From: Prevotellaceae bacterium
Lineage (GTDB): Bacteria > Bacteroidota > Bacteroidia > Bacteroidales > Bacteroidaceae
Assembly: GCA_019420585.1 (NCBI GenBank)
Contig: JAHZGX010000020.1
Coordinates: forward strand, 223,855-287,854
Direction of reading: 5' to 3'
DNA length: 64,000 nt
Part shown: positions 25,102-33,383 of the stretch, in pieces
Numbering within the stretch: the stretch's first letter is position 1
Layout of the letters: every line of letters begins with the position of its first letter
The notes under the pieces: model-generated
What the model was told of the DNA's origin: nothing
What the model saw: only the letters and a program-made list of their open reading frames with translations
Database searches by the model: none
Program-made: the position numbers and the translations under genes

Positions 25102-27479
25102 AGAATCAGCGTGATGAGGAATGCCGCAAGCCATGCCACCACACATTGGAAGCCCATGACGAAGAGCATCCATCGGGTGCCCAGTTCACGGCGAATGGTG
25201 GCCATGGCGGCCATGCAGGGAGTATAGAGCAGGCAGAAGACAAGCAGTGCATAGGCCGTTACGGGGGTGAGCAGGGTGGTGAGCGCTGTGCCGGAGAGCA
25301 GCCCCTCAAGGCTTACCACCACCACTTCCTTGGCCAGCAGCCCGCTCACCAAGGCACTTACCACTCGCCAGTCGCCAAACCCTAGGGGGGCGAAGACGGG
25401 TGATACCACCCCGGCCACACGAGCCAGTATGCTGGTCTCCTGGCTGTCGGGTGTCACCATGTTGAGGTGTGGGTCGAAGGTGCGCAGGAACCATATCACC
25501 AGTGCCGCCAGGAAGATGACCGTGAAGGCGCGCTGCAGGAAGTCCTTGGCCTTCTCCCAGAGCAGCTGCCACACGTTGGAGGCAATGGGCAGGCGGTAAT
25601 TGGGCAGTTCCATGACGAAGGGCACTGCCTCGCCCTTGAAGAGCAGGTGGCGGAAGAGGAATGCCGACAGGATGCCCGTGACCACGCCCAGCACATACAG
25701 GCTGGCCGTGACGGCTCCCATGTGCTCAGGGAAGAATGCCAGGGCGAAGAACCCGTAGATGGGTATCTTGGCGGTGCAGGACATGAAGGGCGTGAGCAGG
25801 ATGGTGAGCCTGCGGTCACGCTCGCTGGGCAGCGTGCGGCTGCTCATCACGCTGGGCACCGAACACCCGAACCCTATGAGGAGCGGCACTATGCTGCGGC
25901 CCGACAACCCAAGTCGCCGCATCGGACGATCCATCACGAAGGCGATGCGCGCCATATATCCGGTGTCCTCCAGCATACTCAGGAAGAAGAAGAGCACAAT
26001 GATGAGGGGCAGGAACGAGAGCACGGTGCCCACACCGCCGTACACTCCGTCTATGATGAGGCTGTGCACCACGGGTGCTATGTTCCAGGCCGTGAGCGTG
26101 CGGTCGGTGAGGTCGGTGAACCAGTCGATGGCATCCTCGAATGCTCCCTGCAGCCATGCGCCCAGGGAGAAGAACGTGAGCCAGAACACCAGACCCATGA
26201 TGAGGGCGAAGGAGGGCAGTGCCGTCCAGCGGCCGGTGAGCACGCGGTCCAGTTTGAGGCTGCGCAGGTGCTCCTTGCTTTCCGAGGGGTAGACCACCGT
26301 GCGGCTGCAGAGGCGCTGTATGTATGTGTAGCGCATGTCGGCCATTGCGGCGCAGCGGTCCAGTTTCCGTTCCTCCTCCATCTGATATATGATGTGCTCC
26401 ATGGTCTGCTTCTCGTTGTCGGTCAGCGCCAGTGCCTGCATCACCCTGGGGTCTCCCTCTATCAGCTTGCCCGCCGCAAAGCGTACGGGTATGCCCGCCC
26501 TCTGCGCATGGTCCTCGGTGAGGTGCATGATGGCATGCAGGCAGCGGTGCACGGCTCCCCCGTGTGCCGTGGGGCTGCAGAAGTCGTTGCGCAGCGGCCG
26601 CTCCCGGTACTTGGCCACATGGATGGCGTGGTGCACCAACTCGTCCACCCCCTCGTTCCTCATGGCACTGATGGGAATCACGGGGATACCCAGTCTCCGC
26701 TCCATCTCGTTGATGCGGATGGCCCCTCCGTTCCCTTCCACTTCGTCCATCATGTTCAGGGCGAGCACCATGGGGATGTCCAGTTCCATGAGTTGCATGG
26801 TCAGGTATAGGCTCCGTTCTATGCACGAGGCATCCACTATGTTGATGATTCCGTCGGGGTGATGCTTCAGTATGAACTCGCGGCTCACAATCTCCTCGCT
26901 GGTGTAGGGACTCAGGCTGTAGATGCCGGGGAGGTCGGTCACGGTGGCCTGCGGATGCCCCTTTATGGTGCCCTCCTTGCGGTCGATGGTCACTCCGGGG
27001 AAGTTCCCCACGTGCTGGTTGGCTCCCGTGAGTTGGTTGAAGAGCGTGGTCTTCCCGCAGTTCTGGTTCCCGGCCAGGGCGAATGTGAGCGGCCTCTCAG
27101 TCCTTTCGTTGGCGGTGGTGCCCGTGTGCTGCCTGTCCTGCTCGTGGTAACGTCCCTCCTCACCCAGTCCCGGGTGCTCGGCCTGGTGGCACACCCGGTA
27201 GTCCTCGTCGGGCAGCACGTGCTGGCTGGCCTCGTGCTCCAGGGCATCCTGCACCCCGTCGAGCGTGACACCTATCTGTGCCGCATCGGCCAGCGTGAGC
27301 ACCAGCTCATAGTTGTGTATGCGCACCTCCATGGGGTCTCCCATGGGGGCAAACTTCTGTATGCGTATGGCAGCCCCCGGAATCATGCCCATGTCGAGGA
27401 AGTGCTGTCGTGTGCCTCCCTGTCCGCCCACGGTGGTGATGACCGCTTGCTGTCCTATGTCTAAATCACGTAATGTCAT
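25098..27479 (-). CDS. feoB: Ferrous iron transporter, FeoA-FeoB fusion
   Basis: A single 793-aa chain. Residues 1-79 are an SH3-like FeoA domain (MTLRDLDIGQQAVIT). A linker of about 45 residues, rich in His and Glu, follows. The FeoB GTPase then has G1 GNQNCGKTTLFNQLTG (137 on), G3 DLPG (182-185) and G4 NMMD (242-245). The C-terminal permease contains the two Gate domains (IGFGCSVPSVMSSRTL and LLAKEVVVVS). It imports Fe2+ across the inner membrane; FeoAB fusions are known in Bacteroides. The start at 27479 is chosen over 27497 because a -7-like TAACTTTG (27515-27508) would leave almost no leader for the latter. Confidence 0.95.
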   Translation of the reverse strand: MTLRDLDIGQQAVITTVGGQGGTRQHFLDMGMIPGAAIRIQKFAPMGDPMEVRIHNYELVLTLADAAQIGVTLDGVQDALEHEASQHVLPDEDYRVCHQAEHPGLGEEGRYHEQDRQHTGTTANERTERPLTFALAGNQNCGKTTLFNQLTGANQHVGNFPGVTIDRKEGTIKGHPQATVTDLPGIYSLSPYTSEEIVSREFILKHHPDGIINIVDASCIERSLYLTMQLMELDIPMVLALNMMDEVEGNGGAIRINEMERRLGIPVIPISAMRNEGVDELVHHAIHVAKYRERPLRNDFCSPTAHGGAVHRCLHAIMHLTEDHAQRAGIPVRFAAGKLIEGDPRVMQALALTDNEKQTMEHIIYQMEEERKLDRCAAMADMRYTYIQRLCSRTVVYPSESKEHLRSLKLDRVLTGRWTALPSFALIMGLVFWLTFFSLGAWLQGAFEDAIDWFTDLTDRTLTAWNIAPVVHSLIIDGVYGGVGTVLSFLPLIIVLFFFLSMLEDTGYMARIAFVMDRPMRRLGLSGRSIVPLLIGFGCSVPSVMSSRTLPSERDRRLTILLTPFMSCTAKIPIYGFFALAFFPEHMGAVTASLYVLGVVTGILSAFLFRHLLFKGEAVPFVMELPNYRLPIASNVWQLLWEKAKDFLQRAFTVIFLAALVIWFLRTFDPHLNMVTPDSQETSILARVAGVVSPVFAPLGFGDWRVVSALVSGLLAKEVVVVSLEGLLSGTALTTLLTPVTAYALLVFCLLYTPCMAAMATIRRELGTRWMLFVMGFQCVVAWLAAFLITLIL

Positions 27480-27507
27480 AGCCTTGACGCATTTCATGTT
27501 GACGGTG

Positions 27508-27515
27508 CAAAGTTA
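27508..27515 (-). promoter_or_regulatory. Possible -7 element upstream of feoAB
   Basis: TAACTTTG on the minus strand, 29 bases before the preferred feoAB start. The nearest TTG boxes are 15 and 26 bases further upstream, neither at the usual distance, so the promoter is tentative. Confidence 0.3.
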
Positions 27516-27596
27516 CGAAGAAGCGGCATACAATGGGGTTGCAAAGTGGGGCGGGCATGGGAAAATACCCAAAAGTGATGACCTTCCTTGCCGTTG

Positions 27597-27665
27597 GCCG
27601 CCCCCGTTCCGTGTCCGCTGTCGCCCCCGTTCCGTGTTTGCTGCCGTCCTCGTCCTGTCTCCTTG
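27597..27665. repeat. 23-bp tandem repeat, three units
   Basis: Units 27597-27619 and 27620-27642 share GCCCCCGTTCCGTGT and differ at four positions; a third diverged unit runs 27643-27665. It lies directly downstream of the M16 protease gene and upstream of feoAB. Confidence 0.65.
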
Positions 27666-27672
27666 CCCGTCC

Positions 27673-28944
27673 TTATTCGTAGATGAGTGTCTGCAGGCGC
27701 TCGGGGGCGAATATCTCCTGAGCCGTCTGCTGCAGTTGCAGGGGTGTGATGGAGTCGAGTTCCCTAAATGTTTGCTGCACGGTGCGGGTGGTTCCGTAGT
27801 GGAGGAAGCGCTTGCCCATTCCTATGGCCGTGCTCTCAAAGTTGTCCTGTGCCACGCCTATCTGCCCCTTGAGTTGCCTCCTGGCGGCTTCGAGCGCCCG
27901 TTCGGATAGGGGGGCGTCTGTCAGGCGGTGCAGTTCCTTGCCCACCAGCCCCAGGCATCTCTTCACGTCCCGAGGGTCGCACCCGAAGTAGACGCTCCAC
28001 AGCCCCGTGTCGGTGTAGCACACGGCACTGCTCTCCACCGTGTATACCAGTCCCCGGCGTTCCCGCAGTGCCACGTTGAGCCTGCTGCTCATGCAGGGTC
28101 CGCCGAGCAGGTTGCTCAGCATGAAGAGTTGCGTGTGGCGGGGGTCGGTGGCGGCGTATGACGGTGCACCGATGAGCACGTGAGCCTGATGGGTGTCCTT
28201 GCTGCACCTAATCACCGGCTGTGCGGGTAGCGTGAATGTGGGGGCCGAGCGGTGTTCGGGGAGCAGGGGGGCCTCCTTCAGCCCGTAGTCCTGCACCGCC
28301 TTCTCTGCCAGGCGCACCACCTGGCGGGGGTCCACCTGACCCAGGACGAAGAGCACCATGCGGTGGGGACGGTACATGCGCCGGTGGAAGGCTTCCATGT
28401 CGGCCGTGCGCAGCTGCCGCAGTCTTTCCGTCTGCCCCAATATGCTGCGCCCCAGCGGATGGCGGCCGAACACGAGTGCCTCGAACTCGTCATAGATGAG
28501 TTCGGAGGGCTGGTCGTTGTAGCTCTCGATCTCCTCTGCCACCACCTCTGCCTCTCTCGTCATCTCCTCCTGCGGGAATGTGCTGTGCAGCACCATGTCC
28601 ACCAGCAGGCTGACGGCGCGCCCCAGGTGCTGGCGCAGGAACGTGCTGTAATACAGCGTCTCCTCCTTGCCCGTATAGGCGTTCAGGTCGCCCCCCACCG
28701 ATTCCATGCGTGCCGATACCTGCCTCGAGGAGAGGCGGGGCGTGCCCTTGAAGCTCATGTGCTCGGTGAAGTGTGCCATGCCGCTCTCGCTGTCCGCCTC
28801 GTCGCGTGTCCCGGCATCCACGGCCAGCCCGCAGTATACCACCTGCGTGGGGCATTGGCTGCAGATGATGCGCAGCCCGCAGGGCAGGGTGTGGGTGAAG
28901 AAGGCTCTCTGCTCTGCCTCCCGTTCCTTATCTGTCTGTCTCAT
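27673..28944 (-). CDS. M16 family zinc metallopeptidase
   Basis: A 423-aa single-repeat member of the pitrilysin/insulinase family (processing-peptidase-like). The inverted zinc motif HxxEH is H58-F-T-E61-H62, in AHFTEHMSFKGT; the distal glutamate lies in the EVVAEEIESYNDQP helix. The C-terminal half has the inactive-type partner fold with GGPCMSSRLN and VALRERRGLVYTV, which carries the substrate-binding Arg-Tyr. It has no signal peptide, so it is probably cytoplasmic. The frame extends to 29028, but the promoter at 28993-28963 supports the start at 28944. Confidence 0.92.
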   Translation of the reverse strand: MRQTDKEREAEQRAFFTHTLPCGLRIICSQCPTQVVYCGLAVDAGTRDEADSESGMAHFTEHMSFKGTPRLSSRQVSARMESVGGDLNAYTGKEETLYYSTFLRQHLGRAVSLLVDMVLHSTFPQEEMTREAEVVAEEIESYNDQPSELIYDEFEALVFGRHPLGRSILGQTERLRQLRTADMEAFHRRMYRPHRMVLFVLGQVDPRQVVRLAEKAVQDYGLKEAPLLPEHRSAPTFTLPAQPVIRCSKDTHQAHVLIGAPSYAATDPRHTQLFMLSNLLGGPCMSSRLNVALRERRGLVYTVESSAVCYTDTGLWSVYFGCDPRDVKRCLGLVGKELHRLTDAPLSERALEAARRQLKGQIGVAQDNFESTAIGMGKRFLHYGTTRTVQQTFRELDSITPLQLQQTAQEIFAPERLQTLIYE

Positions 28945-28962
28945 CGTTTGCTGATTTTCGTG

Positions 28963-28993
28963 CAAAGCTATTGCCTTTCGGCCATTTGTGCAA
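28963..28993 (-). promoter_or_regulatory. Promoter of the M16 peptidase gene
   Basis: Minus strand TTG (28993-28991), 20 bases, TAGCTTTG (28970-28963). Good spacing; the leader would be about 14 bases before the ATG at 28944. Confidence 0.5.
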
Positions 28994-29021
28994 GGAATCT
29001 CGAAAACTTTGCCTACATTTG
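28985..29021 (+). promoter_or_regulatory. Possible promoter of the GH29 gene
   Basis: TACATTTG at 29014-29021 matches the -7 consensus. The closest -33 candidate is TTTG at 28985-28988, with a spacer of 25 bases, longer than usual. It would overlap the divergent M16 promoter. Confidence 0.3.
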
Positions 29022-29041
29022 TCCCCACATACCAATCACCT

Positions 29042-30562
29042 ATGCTTGAAAGGAATCATCTTACGGCCTCCATCCTGGCCTGGAGCCTGCCCCTGGCCCT
29101 GTGCGCGCAGTTGGCCCTGGTGCCCGAACATCCGGCCAACCCGCAGAACGAGCCCCGGCCGGTGCACCCCGTGCCCACCCGCACCCAGCTGGAATGGAAT
29201 GAGACTGAGTTCTATGCCTTCTTCCATTACGGCATGAACACGTACACCGGGCGTGAGTGGGGGCGGGGAGACGAGGACGAGGACCTCTTTGCCCCCACTG
29301 CCGTGCCCTGCCCCGAGCAGTGGCTCAGGGTGGCGCGCCTGGGAGGGATGCGGGGCGGCATAGCCGTGGTGAAGCACCACGACGGCTTCTGCCTGTGGCC
29401 CACGCAGACCACTGCCCACAACGTCACGCAGAGCGGCAACCCCCATGCGCGCCTCACCAATGTGCCGCGCGACTTTGCCCGGGCGGCGCGCAGGCTGCAC
29501 ATGAAGTATGGCTTCTACATCAGTCCCTGGGACCGCAACAGCGCCCTCTATGGCTCGCCACGCTACGTCACCGACGTGTTCCTGCGCCAGTGCCTGGAGT
29601 GCGCCGCCTACGGGAGCGACCAGTTCGAGATGTGGTTCGACGGGGCCAACGGGGGCGATGGCTATTACGGCGGACGCGGAGGGACGGTGAAGGTGGACCG
29701 CACCACATACTATGACCTGCCCAACCTGCGCGATACGGTGCACGCCCTGCTCCCCCGCTGCGTGATGTGGGGCGTGGGGGGAGAGGCCCGGTGGATAGGC
29801 AACGAGAGCGGCTACGCGGGCATTGAGAACTGGGCAACGGACAACCGCCTTGACGGGCAGGACCAGCCACACGCCGAGCAGGGTACCGAGGACGGGTGGT
29901 GCTGGCTGCCGGGCGAGAGCGACGCGAAGGCCACCGACAGGGGATGGTTCTTCCACGAGGGCGAGCAGGCACTCACCCCCGACCGCCTCTTCAGGATGTA
30001 CCTGGAGACGGTGGGGCGCAACGCCACCTTCATACTGAACATCCCCCCGGGGAAGGACGGGCTGGTGCCGCGCCACACCGAGGACGCGATCAGGGGCCTG
30101 GGCAGGCTGCTGCGCGAGAGGCTGGGCGACCGTGCCGACCTGGCGCGGAGGCACTGCCACGTGGAGGCCGGCAGGGTGAGGCAGCCCGGACGGGGGCGCG
30201 ACTTCAAGCCCCGCAGGGTGGCCGACGGCCGCACAGACACCTACTGGGCCACCGATGACTCCGTCACCACCGCCTCCGTCACCCTGTCCTGGAAGAAGCC
30301 CCAGGCCGTGCACGCCGTGATGCTGCAGGAGCACATCGCCCTGGGGCAGCGCATAAGGGCGTTCAGCATAGAGACCTCTGCCGACGGCATCCACTGGCAG
30401 AGGCACGCCCCCGACCTCTGCCGCACCGTGGGATACAAGAGAATAGTTCCCCTGAGCGGCACCACCGAGGGGTGGACGGCCGTGGAGGGCGTATGCCACG
30501 TGCGCGTCACCATCCTTGACAGCAAGGCGTGCCCCACCCTCCAGCGGATAGGCATCTTCTGA
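29042..30562 (+). CDS. GH29 alpha-L-fucosidase with F5/8 C-type domain
   Basis: A secreted or surface glycosidase (506 aa). Residues 1-23 are a signal peptide ending LCAQ. The catalytic barrel (about 45-370) has KHHDGFCLWP (H112, H113) and FEMWFDGANG, where D200 is the expected nucleophile of the retaining GH29 mechanism. The C-terminal part (about 385-506) looks like a galactose-binding (F5/8 type C) domain: VADGRTDTYWATDD, then ETSADGIHWQ. Likely substrates are host or dietary fucosides, probably the alpha-1,3/1,4 subgroup. The gene is extremely GC-rich. The start at 29042 is chosen over 28988 because it gives a proper signal peptide. Confidence 0.9.
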   Translation: MLERNHLTASILAWSLPLALCAQLALVPEHPANPQNEPRPVHPVPTRTQLEWNETEFYAFFHYGMNTYTGREWGRGDEDEDLFAPTAVPCPEQWLRVARLGGMRGGIAVVKHHDGFCLWPTQTTAHNVTQSGNPHARLTNVPRDFARAARRLHMKYGFYISPWDRNSALYGSPRYVTDVFLRQCLECAAYGSDQFEMWFDGANGGDGYYGGRGGTVKVDRTTYYDLPNLRDTVHALLPRCVMWGVGGEARWIGNESGYAGIENWATDNRLDGQDQPHAEQGTEDGWCWLPGESDAKATDRGWFFHEGEQALTPDRLFRMYLETVGRNATFILNIPPGKDGLVPRHTEDAIRGLGRLLRERLGDRADLARRHCHVEAGRVRQPGRGRDFKPRRVADGRTDTYWATDDSVTTASVTLSWKKPQAVHAVMLQEHIALGQRIRAFSIETSADGIHWQRHAPDLCRTVGYKRIVPLSGTTEGWTAVEGVCHVRVTILDSKACPTLQRIGIF

Positions 30563-30667
30563 CAGGACGCCATCCCCTGCACGGAATCCTCCCGGTCTTC
30601 CTCACGGAATCTCCGGCGGGCTCCCCCGCAAGGGCCGGCCATCACGAACACCGTAAACCAACAGAGC

Positions 30668-31645
30668 ATGACAATAAAGAGAACAACCCTGTGGGCACTG
30701 CTGCTGGCCATGCAGATGCCCCTGAGTGCACAGGTAATCACCTTCGAGGGGGACAGCCTCCCCCACGTGGGGGTGTGGGATGCCTGGGAGGAGTCTCCCT
30801 TCCGCCGGGGCACCCTGCAGGGCAACTGCCGGGTGCTGGCCAACCCGCTTGCCGACGAGGGCAACCCTTCGGGGCACGTGCTGGGCTGCCAGCGCTCCCT
30901 CCACGGAAGCAACCTCTACGGCGCCCGCATAGACCTGCCCCGGGAGATGCAGTTTGAGCTGACCCCCGAGGAGCGGTACCTGCACGTGGGCATCCTCAAG
31001 CCCCTGCCAGGCCGATGCCTGCTGATGGTGCTGGGCAAGCACCGGGAGGCGGACTGGCGGCATCAGGATGAGGAGGTGGTGCAGTCCTCGCGGCTGGCCT
31101 TGAACGAGGCCGTTCCCGGGCGTTGGACCGACGTGGTGTTTCCCATGAAGGGTGCCGGGGGCATAGAGGCCCGCTCCCTGGTCATCGTGTTCGACTGCGA
31201 GTCGCCCCACCGCCTCACCGAGCCCTTTGCGGCCTACCTGGACAACATCCGCCTGGGCGATGCCGTTCCCCGGCTCCCCGGCACGGCCGACACCCTTGGC
31301 GGAGATGCCCTCCCCACCGATGCCCGGCAGGCCGATACCGGCACGGCGCAGGACTCCGGCACGGTGCTCGTGACCAACTCCCAGCGGAACGGCGAGGTGC
31401 TCCTCTCCAATGGGCAGCCCTTCAACGCAGGGTACCGCCATCCCCGCCGCACCCCGCTTTGCGTGAAGGGCGTGCCCGAGCAGGGCTTCACCTGCACCGG
31501 AATCATCGTCCACCACGGCCCCGGCAGGGCGCTCTCCCGCCTCTTCACCCAAGAGGATTTCCAGGACGATGGCTCCCTCGTCATCCCCGCCTCGCTGCTC
31601 ACGGGCGACATACTCATCGAGGGCATCATGACGGAGCGGAAGTAG
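30668..31645 (+). CDS. Secreted beta-rich protein, carbohydrate-binding-like
   Basis: I do not recognise a named family. The 325 residues start with a signal peptide (MTIKRTTLWALLLAMQMPLS, then AQ). Residues about 23-200 form a jelly-roll-like domain that ends AAYLDNIRLGDAV; this final strand is typical of carbohydrate-binding modules such as PCMD-type domains. A Thr/Asp/Ala-rich linker (about 205-235) follows, then a short beta-rich C-terminal domain. It lies 105 bases after the GH29 gene with the same GC-rich codon use, so a shared role in fucosylated glycan handling is plausible but unproven. Confidence 0.6.
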   Translation: MTIKRTTLWALLLAMQMPLSAQVITFEGDSLPHVGVWDAWEESPFRRGTLQGNCRVLANPLADEGNPSGHVLGCQRSLHGSNLYGARIDLPREMQFELTPEERYLHVGILKPLPGRCLLMVLGKHREADWRHQDEEVVQSSRLALNEAVPGRWTDVVFPMKGAGGIEARSLVIVFDCESPHRLTEPFAAYLDNIRLGDAVPRLPGTADTLGGDALPTDARQADTGTAQDSGTVLVTNSQRNGEVLLSNGQPFNAGYRHPRRTPLCVKGVPEQGFTCTGIIVHHGPGRALSRLFTQEDFQDDGSLVIPASLLTGDILIEGIMTERK

Positions 31646-31868
31646 GGCGCGCCCGCCCCCGGCCGTTGGAGCCGAAGGAGAAAAAGTCCCGGTTTCACCG
31701 CTCATCAGCCCTCCGGGTGAAACAAGATGAAACACTCCGTGAAACAGAATGAGACACTCCGGCACCGGCGCTCTCCCGCCATCGGCACCGCCAAGCCACA
31801 GCCAGCGAAGGCTTCCCCCTCCCGGGGCGGAACCTTCGCTCTTTTGATGCCTGCCGCAATGTCTCCGA

Positions 31869-31983
31869 GGCTCTCCTCCATGAAGCCCCTCTGCTCTCCT
31901 CTATGAAGCACACAGGCTCTCCGCCACGAAGCCCGTTGGCTCTCCGCCGCGAAGAACACAGGCTCTTCGCTCCGCTATATATA
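31869..31983. repeat. 23-bp tandem repeat array, about five units
   Basis: Units begin GGCTCTCC at 31869, 31892 (diverged), 31915, 31938 and 31961; the best pair is 31915-31937 and 31938-31960, both reading GGCTCTCCGCCNCGAAG. No interspersed unique spacers. Confidence 0.75.
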
Positions 31984-32080
31984 TAATGAGTAACGTGCCT
32001 TTTCCCGACTCCCTGTCATGCCAAGGTGCAGGGGTGTAAAGAATTTTCCATTAGCCATGAAAAATAATGCCCTTCCGCTC

Positions 32081-32110
32081 TTGCCAGTCCGAAACATTAT
32101 GCTACCTTTG
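32081..32110 (+). promoter_or_regulatory. Promoter of the HU-like gene
   Basis: TTG at 32081-32083, 19 bases, TACCTTTG at 32103-32110. Transcription would start near 32116 and give an unusually long leader of about 365 bases that includes the 24-bp repeat array. Confidence 0.55.
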
Positions 32111-32213
32111 TGACAGAGAGCCAAGGTTCGCTGTGGCGGACTTAGAATGAAAACACTCAACATTCCATGAATGAAGCACTTCTGCAACTCTTTGCAACTT
32201 ACTGGAACATACC

Positions 32214-32405
32214 CTGTTAGTGCGTGGCCACAACCCTTCCGGGAGTGCGCTTGCACCCCTTGCTGGGGATACGCCTACACCCCTTGTTAGGGATGCACCG
32301 GTACCCCATGTTAGGGATGCACCGGTACCCCATGTTAGGGGTACGTTGGTACCCCTTGTTAGGGGTATTGCAGCATCCCTTGTTAGGGGTATTACAGCAC
32401 CCGTA
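32214..32405. repeat. 24-bp tandem repeat array, about eight units
   Basis: Units starting at 32238, 32262, 32286, 32310, 32334, 32358 and 32382 keep an exact 24-base period. Two central copies are identical (GTTAGGGATGCACCGGTACC, then CCAT). They contain the palindromes ACCGGT and GGTACC. The last copies diverge in the middle but keep GTTAGGG at the start. Confidence 0.9.
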
Positions 32406-32480
32406 CGGGCAGGGAAATACCAATCAGCGAGCATAGCGACCAGTTAAAATATTTTATTAACAACTAAAAACCGTTCAAGC

Positions 32481-32978
32481 ATGATTAAGTTTGAGATTAT
32501 GTCCCGGGTACAGCCCATTGGGACACGTAAGGGGCAGACGGTGTATTACGCCCAGCCCAAGAGCAGTCAGAAGATGACCTACAAGTCATTGGTGGACCAC
32601 ATCGTGAGGGAGACCTCCCTCTCGGCCGGCGACGTGAGCAATGCACTCATCAGCCTCTCCAACGTGGTGTGTGAGGCACTGCAGCAGGGCACCAGCGTGG
32701 ATCTGGCAGAACTGGGTTCCTTCCGCCTCGTGGTCTCCTCCAAGATGATGGACTCCCCGGAGGAGGTGACCGTGGCCGACTCGCTGAACACCCCGCGGAT
32801 TCAGTTCACCCCGAAGCGCCAGATGCGCGAGGCAGCCAAGTCCGTGGAACTCAGCATCGACCGCAGCAGGGTGACACCCGTAACCTCCAAGAAGCCCACC
32901 ACGCCCGGTGAGGACAGTGGAACCACCGGCGGCGGCAACCAGGGCAGCGGCGATTTGGGCGGTGACGACCTTGCATAA
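32481..32978 (+). CDS. HU-like DNA-binding protein
   Basis: A 165-aa HU/IHF-superfamily protein of the Bacteroidota type. Residues about 1-125 hold the HU fold: helices with LVDHIVRETSLSAGDVSNAL, the beta-arm entry DLAELGSFRLVV, and the closing strand IQFTPKRQMREAAK. The last 40 residues are a flexible Gly/Ser/Asp-rich tail (GTTGGGNQGSGDLGGDDL), longer than in classical HU. It is probably a nucleoid or element-associated architectural protein. Its leader carries a 24-bp repeat array, and a strong terminator follows. Met7 (MSRVQPIG) is an alternative start. Confidence 0.88.
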   Translation: MIKFEIMSRVQPIGTRKGQTVYYAQPKSSQKMTYKSLVDHIVRETSLSAGDVSNALISLSNVVCEALQQGTSVDLAELGSFRLVVSSKMMDSPEEVTVADSLNTPRIQFTPKRQMREAAKSVELSIDRSRVTPVTSKKPTTPGEDSGTTGGGNQGSGDLGGDDLA

Positions 32979-33383
32979 GCGGCTCCCTGTGACCGTCATC
33001 TGCGGTAGACCATTTCAAGCCCTCCGTGTTCCTCAATGACACGGAGGGCTTTTCTGTGTCGCAGAAAACATGGAAGGGGGGGGCAGAATGGCTGGCAATT
33101 GGTAAACCCTTGCTGGCTATAATTGATTAAGGTATTATTGGCCATGAATTGAACATGAGATGGTACTAAAAACAGGAATAACATAGCCCTGTGATATAAA
33201 AAAAGTTAATAAAAGGGATTTCTAAGTAGAAAACTCACGTTAATGCCTTCTCTCTCCAGGACTTTTCTTAAATTTGGGCTTGTTCTTGGGTTCCACATTG
33301 CCACGATGTGGGAGAGAACGTACCCCCAAAGATATGGGAGGAATCTTTGTTTAACCAATAAAAACAAAAAGACATTTAGAAAT
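32979..33383. other. Gap and left edge of the AT-rich island
   Basis: 405 bases between the HU-like stop and the glycosyltransferase-like start. It contains the HU terminator; from about 33100 the sequence becomes markedly AT-rich. A minor hairpin (CCACAT...ATGTGG, 33293-33311) is present. No clear consensus promoter and no flanking direct repeat were found. Confidence 0.5.
33018..33054 (+). terminator. Terminator of the HU-like gene
   Basis: A perfect 12-base stem (33018-33029 with 33039-33050, AGCCCTCCGTGT), a 9-base loop and TTTT. It lies 40 bases after the stop codon. Confidence 0.8.

Larger units (their letters stand above)
31646..32480. other. 835-base repeat-rich gap upstream of the HU-like gene
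   Basis: No gene is supported; the open frames here run through repeats. It holds a short duplicated GAAACACTCCGTG-type motif (31719-31762), a 23-bp array (31869-31983), an AT-rich segment, a good promoter (32081-32110) and a 24-bp array (32214-32405) inside the predicted HU leader. Confidence 0.6.

Noticed and set aside
29036..30499. 487-codon minus-strand open frame opposite the GH29 gene
   Set aside because: The plus strand encodes a clear fucosidase with a catalytic motif; the antisense frame is a product of very high GC content.
32217..32447. Short protein genes across the 24-bp repeat
   Set aside because: A 24-base period keeps all frames open through the repeat, so open frames here are automatic on both strands.
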